DNA from: Planctomycetota bacterium
Lineage (GTDB): Bacteria > Planctomycetota > Phycisphaerae > Phycisphaerales > SM1A02
DNA: 64,000 bases
NCBI GenBank assembly: GCA_009926625.1
Contig: RFON01000001.1
Span: forward strand, 1 to 64,000
Direction of reading: 5' to 3'
The position numbers were made by a program, and so were the translations under genes. Every line of letters begins with the position of its first letter. The first letter of the stretch is position 1. Below, piece by piece: positions 28,186 through 35,790 of this stretch. The notes beneath the pieces are model-generated. The model did not search any database, was not told where the DNA came from, and worked only from the letters and a program-made list of their open reading frames with translations.

Positions 28186-28225
28186 TGCGGCAACTCGGAT
28201 CGGTTCGCTACACTCTGGCGGACTC

Positions 28226-28297
28226 GCGGGCGTAGCTCAGCGGTAGAGCGTCGGCCTTCCATGCCGAATGTCGAGGGTTCAAATCCCTTCGCCCGCT
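28226..28297 (+). tRNA. tRNA-Gly (anticodon UCC)
   Basis: Complete cloverleaf on the plus strand with acceptor GCGGGCG/TCGCCCGC region, anticodon stem TCGGC/GCCGA and loop CTTCCAT giving anticodon UCC (codons GGA and GGG by wobble). T-arm contains GGTTCAAATCC. Discriminator U, no encoded CCA. It is the second glycine tRNA in the window and has the same acceptor stem as the CCC species at 3812. Confidence 0.95.
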
Positions 28298-28353
28298 TTC
28301 TCCCTTGTTGTCGTTCGGCACTCGCCGCGCAGCACGATCGGTTCGATTGACGA

Positions 28354-28737
28354 TCAGTACGCCGGGACAGAAGGATCGATGTCCATGCTCCACAGATGAA
28401 TGCCGCCGGCGAGGCTTCGGACATCTTCGAATCCCGCTTGGCGCAGCAGTTCCGTGGCCCTCAGGCTGCGAGTGCCGTGGTGGCACATGACCACGATGCG
28501 ATCGGCCTCGTGCTCTCGGAGTGAGGGCAAGCGTGCAGGCAATTCTGCAATGGGGATGTGGAGTGTGTTTGCGATGCTCGCCAGTGTCCGTTCCGATTCG
28601 GTGCGCACATCGATCACGACCAGTGGTGCGCGCTGATCAATGAGCGCCTTGAGTTCGCGCGGCGTCAACTCCCAGTCCCGCTGGAATGGATACCCCTCGG
28701 GCAAGCCAGTCGTGGGATTGATCCGATCTTGACTCAC
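28354..28737 (-). CDS. Rhodanese-like sulfurtransferase domain protein
   Basis: A 127-residue single-domain rhodanese. It contains VVIDVRTESERTLASI, the IPIAELPARL segment and the active-site loop CHHGTRS with the catalytic Cys. The C-terminal LAGGIHLWS motif is also typical. It carries a persulfide on Cys and may act in sulfur transfer or detoxification; the partner is unknown. Its ATG overlaps the stop of the Old Yellow Enzyme gene by 4 nt, so it is the last gene of a minus-strand operon that starts at 31409. Confidence 0.9.
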   Translation of the reverse strand: MSQDRINPTTGLPEGYPFQRDWELTPRELKALIDQRAPLVVIDVRTESERTLASIANTLHIPIAELPARLPSLREHEADRIVVMCHHGTRSLRATELLRQAGFEDVRSLAGGIHLWSMDIDPSVPAY

Positions 28738-29844
28738 CGTACACCTTCGGTCGCGTTGTCACGCGCGGCCTCGCGCTGCGCATCGGTCAGGAATGGATAG
28801 TCGGTGTAGCCCTCCGCGCCGCCGCCGTAAAAGGTCTTGTCGTTCGGTGCGTTCAAGTTCGCGCCAAGGCGAATGCGCTCTGGAAGGTCGGGGTTTGCCA
28901 AGAACGCACGCCCGAACGCGACGGCATCGACCGAACCTGAACCGATTGCCTCCGCTGCCTCGGCTGGCGTGTAGCCCATGTTCGCGATGAGTGTTCCGTG
29001 GAACGCTGCGCGGAGCGGTGTGAGCACATCAGCAGTCTGGATGCCCATGAAATCGGCCCGAAGGACATGGAGGTATGCGATGCCGATTCGACTGGCGGCT
29101 TCCGCAAGCAGCGTGAAGGTGCCCACTGGATCGCTGTCGATCATGCTGTTGCCGCTGCCGAGCGGTGAAACCCGAGCCGATGCGGCTCGGTTCCCACGCC
29201 GCGCATGCCGCCTCGACCACCTCGCACGCAAAGCGAATTCGGTGGGATGCAGAGCCGCCGTAAGGACCACTTCGCTGATTGGACCCATCGCGCGTGAACT
29301 GGTCGATCAGGTAGCCGTTGGCCCCGTGGATTTCCACTCCATCGAAGCCTGCGTCGCGCGCATGCCGCGTGGCAGCAGCGAATCCAGCGATGAGAGCGGG
29401 AATCTCGTCATCATCAACTGCCCGCGGAGTGGCGTGTGGTACGGGTCCGTCTGGTCCGCGGAAAGGGTTGGTCGTGATCGCAATCGCACTGGGCGCAATG
29501 GGCACCCGACCGGCGTTCAGCAGCGGATGACATGTGCGGCCACCGTGCCAAAGCTGGAGAACGATGCGCCCGTCCGCTGCGTGCACTGCATCCGTGACGC
29601 TGCGCCAAGCCGCAACCTGTTCGGCGCTGTAAATGCCTGGTTCGTTGGAGAACGCCGATCCGCCCGCGATCGCCATCGTTGCCTCGGCAATGATCAGTCC
29701 TGCGCTCGCGCGCTGTGCGTAGTACTCCGCCATCAGTGGCGTCGGCACATGGTTCGGCGCGCGGCAACGGGTCAATGGGGCCATGATGACGCGATTGGGC
29801 GCATCAATGGCTCCGATGCGAAGTGGCTTCAGGAGGTAAGACAT
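28734..29844 (-). pseudogene. Old Yellow Enzyme-type alkene reductase, interrupted by a frameshift
   Basis: Two overlapping frames together make one full OYE of about 370 residues. The first part (29844 to about 29176) starts MSYLLKPLRIGAID and holds PLTRCRA, LQLWHGGR and the substrate-binding HGANGYLIDQF. The second (about 29174 to 28734) begins at RVSPLG and holds AVAFGRAFLANPDLP, the FMN-binding region, and the typical YTDYPFL ending. The frame changes near 29175, between a run ending Arg-Ile-Gly and the expected next Arg, consistent with a 2-bp loss or 1-bp gain. All motifs on both sides are intact, so this is either a very recent mutation or a sequence error. OYEs are FMN-dependent, NADPH-using reductases of activated C=C bonds. 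Confidence 0.85.
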
Positions 29845-29879
29845 GAGTGGATCGCGAGAACGTCGGTGGCGTATGCGCG

Positions 29880-30437
29880 TCAGCGCGAAGCAGGCTTCTC
29901 GACCCACTCCCACATGGCTCGGTCCCAAAGTGGCTGGCCGTCCGCGTTCACGGGCACAAGGTGGAAGCCCGCCGTTGGTTGTCGGTGAGTCGTGCCAGGT
30001 GGGTCGCCGGTTGCCATGCGCACAGGCGCGGCAAGGAACAGGACCGTTGGCCAGAAGGGCTGTGCAGCGCCTTCCATGACGAGTTGCCCGCCATCCGATG
30101 GTCCATCAAGCGAAGTCGAAGCGCTGGGATATGCGCCATCGACCCGAGCGGGTCCGCGGACGATGATCGGATCTTCCGAATAGGTCGGTTGCACCTGGAC
30201 CTGTCCGCGTGGAATGGCCACCATCATGAGGTCCCAGTTTCGCCGATCAAGCCCCGTGATCGAAGGGGTGGCATCGGCAAGCGATGTCTGGGTTGATGAT
30301 TGCAGCGCGGGAAGCGCTCCTTCACCAATCCCGTCGATCCCATTGGATTGGTTCAGGTGCCCCGTGCAACCATGAACGCACAGGACGAGCCCGACAACAA
30401 GCAGCGCGCAGAAGCCACCAGTGAAATCACTCTTCAT
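29880..30437 (-). CDS. Lipoprotein of unknown function
   Basis: A 185-residue predicted lipoprotein. The ATG at 30437 starts a signal peptide (FCALLVVGLVLCVHGC) with a lipobox Cys at about residue 24. The mature region is mostly beta-like with Trp/Pro-rich segments: a PTYSEDPIIVRGPARVDG stretch and a late FHLVPVNADGQPLWDRAM stretch. The start overlaps the end of recX by 11 nt on the same strand, and the frameshifted OYE gene follows. No family recognised. Confidence 0.65.
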   Translation of the reverse strand: MKSDFTGGFCALLVVGLVLCVHGCTGHLNQSNGIDGIGEGALPALQSSTQTSLADATPSITGLDRRNWDLMMVAIPRGQVQVQPTYSEDPIIVRGPARVDGAYPSASTSLDGPSDGGQLVMEGAAQPFWPTVLFLAAPVRMATGDPPGTTHRQPTAGFHLVPVNADGQPLWDRAMWEWVEKPASR

Positions 30438-31098
30438 CACAGTCGAACCCTTCGCGTCGCATGGCATCCTTGATGATAGAAGCGTCGAAGCCCTTTCGAA
30501 TGAGCGACTGGGCAACGGCGACCACCGTCCTGCGCCCGCGCCGTTTGATGGCAGCACGCGCCAGTGAAAGGGCGCGCGCCGCGGAATCGGCGCCGCCAGC
30601 GACACGGCGTGCTTCTCGTACCGCAAGCGGCTCGATGATCCCCTCGTGCTCGAGTGCCTCGCTGAGGTGTGCTTCCGATGCGCCAGGTCGTGCAGCCGAC
30701 AGCCTGTCCGCACGCAGCGCCGCATGGGATTCCTCATCAATCCAGCGGTCCGCAACGAGCGACTTCACTGTGCTTTCGACGATCTCCGCAAGGACTCCGC
30801 GCCGAAGCAGCGCACGCCGAATCGATTCTGCGCTTTGGCTGGACCGCGCAAGCATCGACAGCGCGTGCGACCTCGCGTCGCGCTCTGCCTGCACGGCACG
30901 AACGCGCTTCTCCAGTTGTGCCGTCCATGCGATGCCTTCGCGAATCCCAAGGGTGGAGAGCAGTTCGCGCCCGACCGTCGCGACGGACCGTGTCGTGCCT
31001 TCAAGCATGATGCGCGCGAGGCGCGGGTCCTTGGGATCGCTCTCGATTCGATCAACGGTCGCGCGTTTGCGCGTGGATTTGCGACGGGTCGTCGTCAT
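30427..31098 (-). CDS. recX: RecX-like regulatory protein
   Basis: A 223-residue basic protein with an Arg/Lys-rich N-terminus and a string of three-helix modules as in RecX, which binds RecA filaments and limits recombination and SOS induction. The second module is clearest: LARSSQSAESIRRALLRRG, followed by VADRWIDEESHAALRADRL. Further modules end with RRTVVAVAQSLIRKGFDAS. Its start overlaps the stop of the upstream TPR gene by 4 nt. recA is not in the window. The match rests on overall helical pattern and the SxxxIRRxLxRRG motif, not on strict identity. Confidence 0.75.
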   Translation of the reverse strand: MTTTRRKSTRKRATVDRIESDPKDPRLARIMLEGTTRSVATVGRELLSTLGIREGIAWTAQLEKRVRAVQAERDARSHALSMLARSSQSAESIRRALLRRGVLAEIVESTVKSLVADRWIDEESHAALRADRLSAARPGASEAHLSEALEHEGIIEPLAVREARRVAGGADSAARALSLARAAIKRRGRRTVVAVAQSLIRKGFDASIIKDAMRREGFDCDEE

Positions 31099-31409
31099 TC
31101 GATCTGCCCGAGGTAGCCGTGGAGTTCACCGATCGCATGCGTATCCCCCTGAGCACGCGCCCGATCAAGACCCAATCGAAGCGTCGCCTGCGCGTCGCTC
31201 AACCGACCGCCCATTTCGAGTGCGCGAGCCTTGTGGAAATAGGCGTAGCAGTGGTCTGGATCAGCTGCGATGGTTCGATCGAACCATGCCACGGCGTTGT
31301 CCACATCACCAAGCTTCAGGTACTCCTGCGCCATCCCATAGCAGCAGAAGGAATCCCCTGGATCCTGTTCGAGCATCTTCTGCAGCAGTTCGATCCGTCC
31401 TTGGGTCAT
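31095..31409 (-). CDS. Small TPR protein
   Basis: A 104-residue soluble protein consisting of about two and a half tetratricopeptide repeats: FCCYGMAQEYLKLGDVDNA, then CYAYFHKARALEMGGRLSDA. It is the first gene of a minus-strand operon (TPR, recX, lipoprotein, OYE, rhodanese), overlapping recX by 4 nt. TPR units mediate protein contacts; no more can be said. The divergent lipoprotein gene starts 37 bp away. Confidence 0.85.
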   Translation of the reverse strand: MTQGRIELLQKMLEQDPGDSFCCYGMAQEYLKLGDVDNAVAWFDRTIAADPDHCYAYFHKARALEMGGRLSDAQATLRLGLDRARAQGDTHAIGELHGYLGQIE

Positions 31410-31446
31410 CGGGAGGAATCCTAACAGCGTGCGCTACGCTCTGACC

Positions 31447-32979
31447 ATGTTCGTGCGGAAGTGGATTGGTCGATGTGGTGTCTGTGTGCCGCTGATCCTC
31501 GCGGCTTGCGTGAGTGACTACACCCCTGTCGATCGGACGGACCTTCGACCCAAGGATCTCGTGTGCTCGCACTCGGTCGGCGGGTCGCACTGGACGGCTT
31601 TGGTCTACCGCGACAGCGTGTTTCAGGGGTTCGGTGCGACGCTGTTGGTGCTTGACCCTCAGAACGCCAGCGTCATTGCGAAGCTCGCCTGTGCGCCGCC
31701 TGGAAAATCAGGTGCGTTGGTGGACATGGTTGGACACGGCAGCGACCTGGTCGCCGTGCTTGATCGGACATCCGTGCTCCGCATCGATGTGTCCAATCCG
31801 CGCACTCCAATGGTGATTGAATCGATGACCGAGAAGGTGCTCGGCATCAGGCCCGAAAGCGTTTCCAGTGTCGATGGTGCGATTTACATCAGTGGACTTG
31901 GTGGCGTTGTTCGCATCGATACGGGGGAGCGTTTTCTCGCGGGCGGCGCCGTGTGCGGCAGGGTTGTTGGAACCGCTGCGGGCCCCGTCACGACGCGCGC
32001 AGGCGAGATCGTGCGGCTGAGCGATGGCAGCATCATCGGATCGGCAACATCGCTTGTATCGCTCCCGAGCCGCGGAATCTCCAATCGGCGCTTTGCCTGC
32101 GTCGTGCAGGGGAAGGACGCCGCGCGGGTCGGACTGCTCGACGGCGACTTGCATGAACTCGCTGGGGAGATCGTGCCAGGGCAGATCAGTCATCTTCGGT
32201 ACATCCAAGGCGAATTGTGGGCGATCACCGCATCGCAGATCGGCGTCTGGCGTGTCGATGCGGACGGGTTGTCGGCGCTGCCGGCGATCCGCGTGCGCGG
32301 AGCAATTGATGCGGCTCTCGTGGGACCGAACACCTATCTCATCGCCGGCACCTTCGGTCGGTCGCTCTATCGTCGCGATGCCGATGCGCGTGGGCCCGCC
32401 GATGAGTTCTTCGCAACGACTCGCGAGCCAGGTCGGCTCGAGCGCGTTCTCTCCGACGGCCGACGCATCGTTGCGGGAAGCCCAGAAGGCAATTGGCTCT
32501 ACATGACTGGCGGCAGTTGCGAGCCATCGAGCAACCCCATACAGACCATGAATCCACCCTGCACGACGATTGAGGGTGCATTCGGCAAGGCAATGATCGA
32601 GGGCGCCGACAACGATGCGTACACGATCGAGGTGGCGCCTCGCGTCATCGTGGAGGACAACGGCAACCGGCAGGTGCTGGCGATGCCGCAGGGCAGCCTC
32701 GCACGCACGGTCACCAATGTGGGAGCGGACCTGTGGATCGGTCACGATGACGGCATCGATGTCTGGCGGCGCGTGAACGGTTCCATGGTGCGCGTTGGAC
32801 GCTGTCGATTGCAGGGGCCCGTGACGAACATCTATCCGCGCCGGACCGATGACGGCGCGAGTTGGGTCAGTGTGTTTGGAGGTATGGGGGTCGTGGTGTG
32901 GCAGCCGACCAATCCAAGCCCCGCCTCCGACTCGGATGCCCGTTCTGCCGCATCAGGCGCGGACGACGCGGGCGGCTGA
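31447..32979 (+). CDS. Predicted beta-propeller lipoprotein, unknown function
   Basis: A 510-residue protein with a lipoprotein signal (CVPLILAACVSDY, start ATG 31447; a GTG at 31429 is the alternative). The mature part alternates short beta strands and turns, with recurring forms such as DLVAVLDRTSVLRIDVSNP and GELWAITASQIGVWRVDADG. This suggests a propeller or similar beta-repeat fold. Scattered Cys residues (for example CEPSSN and PPCTT) may form disulphides. It overlaps the end of nth, on the opposite strand, by 27 bp. No named family recognised. Confidence 0.7.
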   Translation: MFVRKWIGRCGVCVPLILAACVSDYTPVDRTDLRPKDLVCSHSVGGSHWTALVYRDSVFQGFGATLLVLDPQNASVIAKLACAPPGKSGALVDMVGHGSDLVAVLDRTSVLRIDVSNPRTPMVIESMTEKVLGIRPESVSSVDGAIYISGLGGVVRIDTGERFLAGGAVCGRVVGTAAGPVTTRAGEIVRLSDGSIIGSATSLVSLPSRGISNRRFACVVQGKDAARVGLLDGDLHELAGEIVPGQISHLRYIQGELWAITASQIGVWRVDADGLSALPAIRVRGAIDAALVGPNTYLIAGTFGRSLYRRDADARGPADEFFATTREPGRLERVLSDGRRIVAGSPEGNWLYMTGGSCEPSSNPIQTMNPPCTTIEGAFGKAMIEGADNDAYTIEVAPRVIVEDNGNRQVLAMPQGSLARTVTNVGADLWIGHDDGIDVWRRVNGSMVRVGRCRLQGPVTNIYPRRTDDGASWVSVFGGMGVVVWQPTNPSPASDSDARSAASGADDAGG

Positions 32980-33630
32980 ACAGAATCGCCGGCAAATCGG
33001 ATCATTCGCACAGGACGCCCCGCGAGCCTTGCACACGGCGCGGCCATGCGCGATCAGCAAGTGCGACAGTTGGCACCAGCTGCGGGGGGGGAAGAGCGCC
33101 ATCAGGTCGCGTTCCACCTTGACTGGATCGGTGTGCCGTGTCAATTGCATCCGCTTCGCGAGCCGCGCAACATGCGTGTCAACCACAACCCCCTCCTGCA
33201 TGCCGAAGGCGTTCCCGAGAACGACATTCGCCGTCTTTCGAGCGACCCCGCGAAGCGTCAGCAGCGCATCCATGCTGCGTGGCACTTCGCCCGCAAAGTT
33301 CTGCTCCAGTGCGCGCGCAGCTTCGACGATTGCTCGTGACTTGTTGCGCCAGAAGTTGATGGTGCGGACGAAGGGCTCAATCGCTTCGGGCGTGGCGGCC
33401 GCGAACGCCGCCACCGTCGGAAAGGCCTTGAAAAGTGCGGGTGTGGCCTTGTTCACGGAAGCATCCGTTGCCTGCGCGGAGAGGATGGTGGCGATCAGCA
33501 GTTCGTGCGGCGCCGATGCTTCCAGTGCACATCGTGCATCTGGATAGCGGCGGTGCAGTGCCGCGAGCAGCTGCGCGGCGCGCTTCCGCTGGGCGGTGGT
33601 CTTTCGTGCTGGCGTGATTCGCTGCGGCAT
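32953..33630 (-). CDS. nth: Endonuclease III (DNA glycosylase/AP lyase)
   Basis: A 225-residue base-excision repair enzyme removing oxidised pyrimidines. LIATILSAQATD, the helix-hairpin-helix LLTLRGVARKTANVVLGNAF with the catalytic Lys, and VDTHVARLAKRM with the catalytic Asp are all present. The C-terminal [4Fe-4S] ligands are abnormal: the four Cys are spaced 6, 5 and 3 residues apart, instead of the standard 6, 2 and 5. The start ATG 33630 is chosen from the usual N-terminus. The gene is convergent with the propeller lipoprotein and divergent from a TIM-barrel gene. Confidence 0.9.
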   Translation of the reverse strand: MPQRITPARKTTAQRKRAAQLLAALHRRYPDARCALEASAPHELLIATILSAQATDASVNKATPALFKAFPTVAAFAAATPEAIEPFVRTINFWRNKSRAIVEAARALEQNFAGEVPRSMDALLTLRGVARKTANVVLGNAFGMQEGVVVDTHVARLAKRMQLTRHTDPVKVERDLMALFPPRSWCQLSHLLIAHGRAVCKARGASCANDPICRRFCSAARVVRA

Positions 33631-33663
33631 GTGCGACGAAGTCAGACGATAGCCTTTGAGTTG

Positions 33664-34446
33664 ATGCTGAGCGCTCTTCGACTGATGCCGCCCCTGGCGG
33701 CAACGCTGGCGCCGTTGGGGATGGAGCCGATCGATGGGTTGGAGGCGCTGCGCTCCATGGGATATCGCGCGGTTCAACTGTCTGCCACACAGCCGGGTAT
33801 GCGGCCGCGCGAACTTGATGCGAGCGCGCGTCGCGATCTTCTGGTTCGTCTGCGCCGATTGGAGATGCGTTGCGCTGGTTTGGACCTCTGGATTCCAATG
33901 GAGCACTTTGCCAGTGCTTCGCATGCTGATCGCGCTGTGGATGCCATGCGTCACGCGATCGGGCTTGCCGCAGACCTCGGGCGCGTCGTTGTCTCGACAG
34001 CACTTCCCGCCCAGACCGATTCGAACGCGCCAGTGCTTCGTGATGTGCGTTCCATGATCAGTCAGGCTGCGGCGCACGCAGGGGTTGAGGTGGCCGATCA
34101 CGGAAGCGACGCTGTGTCGGGGCAGTGGTCCGCTGCAGCAGATGATCCCATCGGTATCGGCATCGACCCTGCGATGCTGCTTTCGCTCGGTCAGGATCCA
34201 GTTGCCGAGGCGTCGCGGTGCGGACCGCGACTGCGCGCAGCACGAGTTGTCGACATGCTGCAGTCTGGGATGCGTGCGCCTCCTGGAGAGACGGATGGCG
34301 GGCGGCTTCGGCTCGATGAATATGTGCTCGCACTCGCGGGTGCAGGATTTCAGCGCTCTCCCGTGGCGGATGCACGCAATTGGACCCAGCCGCGTGCCGG
34401 TCTTGAGCGCGTCCGAGCGCTGTGGCCAGAGGAGTCTGCCCCCTGA
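33664..34446 (+). CDS. Sugar phosphate isomerase/epimerase-like TIM-barrel protein
   Basis: A 260-residue protein in the xylose-isomerase-like barrel class, judged from pattern: GLEALRSMGYRAVQLSAT near the N-terminus, then RRLEMRCAGLDLWIP and the AIGLAADLGRVVVSTALP strand-helix units. A His (EMHF-like segment), Asp in EVADHGSD and Asp in IGIDPAML could be metal ligands. The start ATG 33664 is 33 bp from the divergent nth start. Its stop overlaps the acpS ATG (TGATG). Family assignment is moderate and substrate unknown. Confidence 0.65.
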   Translation: MLSALRLMPPLAATLAPLGMEPIDGLEALRSMGYRAVQLSATQPGMRPRELDASARRDLLVRLRRLEMRCAGLDLWIPMEHFASASHADRAVDAMRHAIGLAADLGRVVVSTALPAQTDSNAPVLRDVRSMISQAAAHAGVEVADHGSDAVSGQWSAAADDPIGIGIDPAMLLSLGQDPVAEASRCGPRLRAARVVDMLQSGMRAPPGETDGGRLRLDEYVLALAGAGFQRSPVADARNWTQPRAGLERVRALWPEESAP

Positions 34447-34859
34447 TGTCGCCAGAACACCGACATGTTGTTGGCCATGGAGTGGATCTCGTGGAGGTCG
34501 CCCGAATCAGTCGACTGCTCGCTGACCATGGCGATCACTTCCTCGAACGCGTTTTCACTGCGCACGAACAGGGCGCGGCAGATGCGGTCGGTCCGCGACG
34601 GGCAGAACGGCTCGCGGCGCGGTTTGCTGCCAAGGAAGCAACGCTGAAGGCAATCGGCACTGGCCTTCGGAGTCGGATGTGCTGGACCGACATGGAGGTA
34701 GTCACGCTTCCATCCGGGGCGCCGAGCCTGCGGATTGCCGGCGAAGTACAGCGTGTCGCCGAGAACTTGGGAATCTCAGGCTGGAGCATCTCGCTTTCGC
34801 ACGCCGGAGGCTTCGCCATCGCAAGTGTCATCGCGCACTCAGCTTCACCGCAGGGCTGA
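34446..34859 (+). CDS. acpS: Holo-[acyl-carrier-protein] synthase
   Basis: A 137-residue enzyme that attaches 4'-phosphopantetheine from CoA to the acyl carrier protein. The N-terminal VGHGVDLVEVARI has the metal-binding Asp, ARFAAKEATLKAIG has the catalytic Glu/Lys, and the C-terminal SLSHAGGFAIASVI is typical. Start ATG 34446 overlaps the stop of the upstream barrel gene. Length of about 130 fits AcpS. A membrane protein gene follows 13 bp later. Confidence 0.94.
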   Translation: MSPEHRHVVGHGVDLVEVARISRLLADHGDHFLERVFTAHEQGAADAVGPRRAERLAARFAAKEATLKAIGTGLRSRMCWTDMEVVTLPSGAPSLRIAGEVQRVAENLGISGWSISLSHAGGFAIASVIAHSASPQG

Positions 34860-34872
34860 TAGTCTTCGCACC

Positions 34873-35502
34873 ATGTCCAAGACGCCTTCGACACTCTACG
34901 AGGCCCGACGCTCAGGCTCGGGTTCCGGTCCGAGTGGTGCCCGTTCGCTTCGCATGCCGATTGGTGTGTTGATCGTGGCGCTCATGCTGCTCACGGGCGG
35001 CGGCTATGCACTCTGGTCACTGGGGTATCAGGCGGGGATTCGTTCGAACGAACTTCAGCGCACGGAGGCTTCGCTTGTCGCCGCGCGCACAGTCGACCCG
35101 CTTGCGACGCCTCTGGCAGTCTCGCCAGCAGTCACACCCGAGGTGCAAGGTTCTCAGGGTGTTGCACCTGCGTCCGCAGGGCTCGGTCCTGCGCCAGAAG
35201 TGGATCCCAGACAGGCAGGATTGAACTATTTCATCCTCGCGGATGGCATTTCCTTCGATCGTGCGTCGGAGATGGTGGCATTTTGTCGGGGCCAAGGGCT
35301 TGATGCAATCGCGGTTCCGAGCAATAATGCGCGGTTCCTCGTGTTCGTCCAACCTGGTTTTGGGTGGGACGATCGCGGGGGACCCGCGGTGAAGGCCCTC
35401 GAGGCCAGCATCCGGTCGGTCGGCGCAAAGTGGAAGGCGCTCGGTCGAGGCAATGGTGACTTCCGCGATTTCTACCCGAAGCTTTTCAAAGGCCCGACAT
35501 GA
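34873..35502 (+). CDS. Membrane-anchored SPOR-like protein
   Basis: A 209-residue protein with a short basic N-terminus, a transmembrane helix (PIGVLIVALMLLTGGGYALW) near residues 30-50, a Pro/Ala/Val linker and a C-terminal domain from about residue 115. The last domain reads LNYFILADGISFDRASEM and then a segment with QGLDAIAVPSNNARFLVF, like the alpha/beta peptidoglycan-binding SPOR fold. It overlaps the small basic protein gene by 4 nt. Likely a periplasmic anchor near the cell wall, but that is inference. Confidence 0.65.
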   Translation: MSKTPSTLYEARRSGSGSGPSGARSLRMPIGVLIVALMLLTGGGYALWSLGYQAGIRSNELQRTEASLVAARTVDPLATPLAVSPAVTPEVQGSQGVAPASAGLGPAPEVDPRQAGLNYFILADGISFDRASEMVAFCRGQGLDAIAVPSNNARFLVFVQPGFGWDDRGGPAVKALEASIRSVGAKWKALGRGNGDFRDFYPKLFKGPT

Positions 35503-35789
35503 GCATTCATTCCAGTCTGAAGCAGAAGTCCGGAGCACTCAATCAGCACCGCAATGTGTTGACTCGCGCGGAGCGAGTTGCCAAGTTGACGGAGCTTGAG
35601 AAGTTCGAAGCTGGCAAGAACACAGCGCTCGGACTCCCCAAGGTGCGTTCAATCAAGGCGGCGGTTGCGAAGAAGCCCAAGAAGGAAGCTGCAGCTGCTG
35701 CTGAAGGTGCGGCCGGTGGGAAGCCAGCCGCTGGCGCGAAGGGCGCGGGCGCGGCGCCTGCGAAGCCAGACGCCGGCAAGAAGAAGTGA
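35499..35789 (+). CDS. Small basic protein of the planctomycete/verrucomicrobial/chlamydial type, with extended tail
   Basis: A 96-residue protein. The N-terminal core (MSIHSSLKQKSGALNQHR, then NVLTRAERVAKL and LGLPKVRSIK) matches the small basic protein family found in Planctomycetes, Verrucomicrobia and Chlamydiae, usually about 60-70 residues. Here a Lys/Ala/Gly-rich tail of about 40 residues follows, ending in Lys-Lys-Lys. Such tails resemble histone-like or ribosomal extensions and suggest binding to nucleic acid. Its start overlaps the SPOR-like gene stop by 4 nt, and the aminotransferase starts 1 bp after its stop. Function of the family is not established. Confidence 0.88.
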   Translation: MSIHSSLKQKSGALNQHRNVLTRAERVAKLTELEKFEAGKNTALGLPKVRSIKAAVAKKPKKEAAAAAEGAAGGKPAAGAKGAGAAPAKPDAGKKK

Positions 35790-35790
35790 G

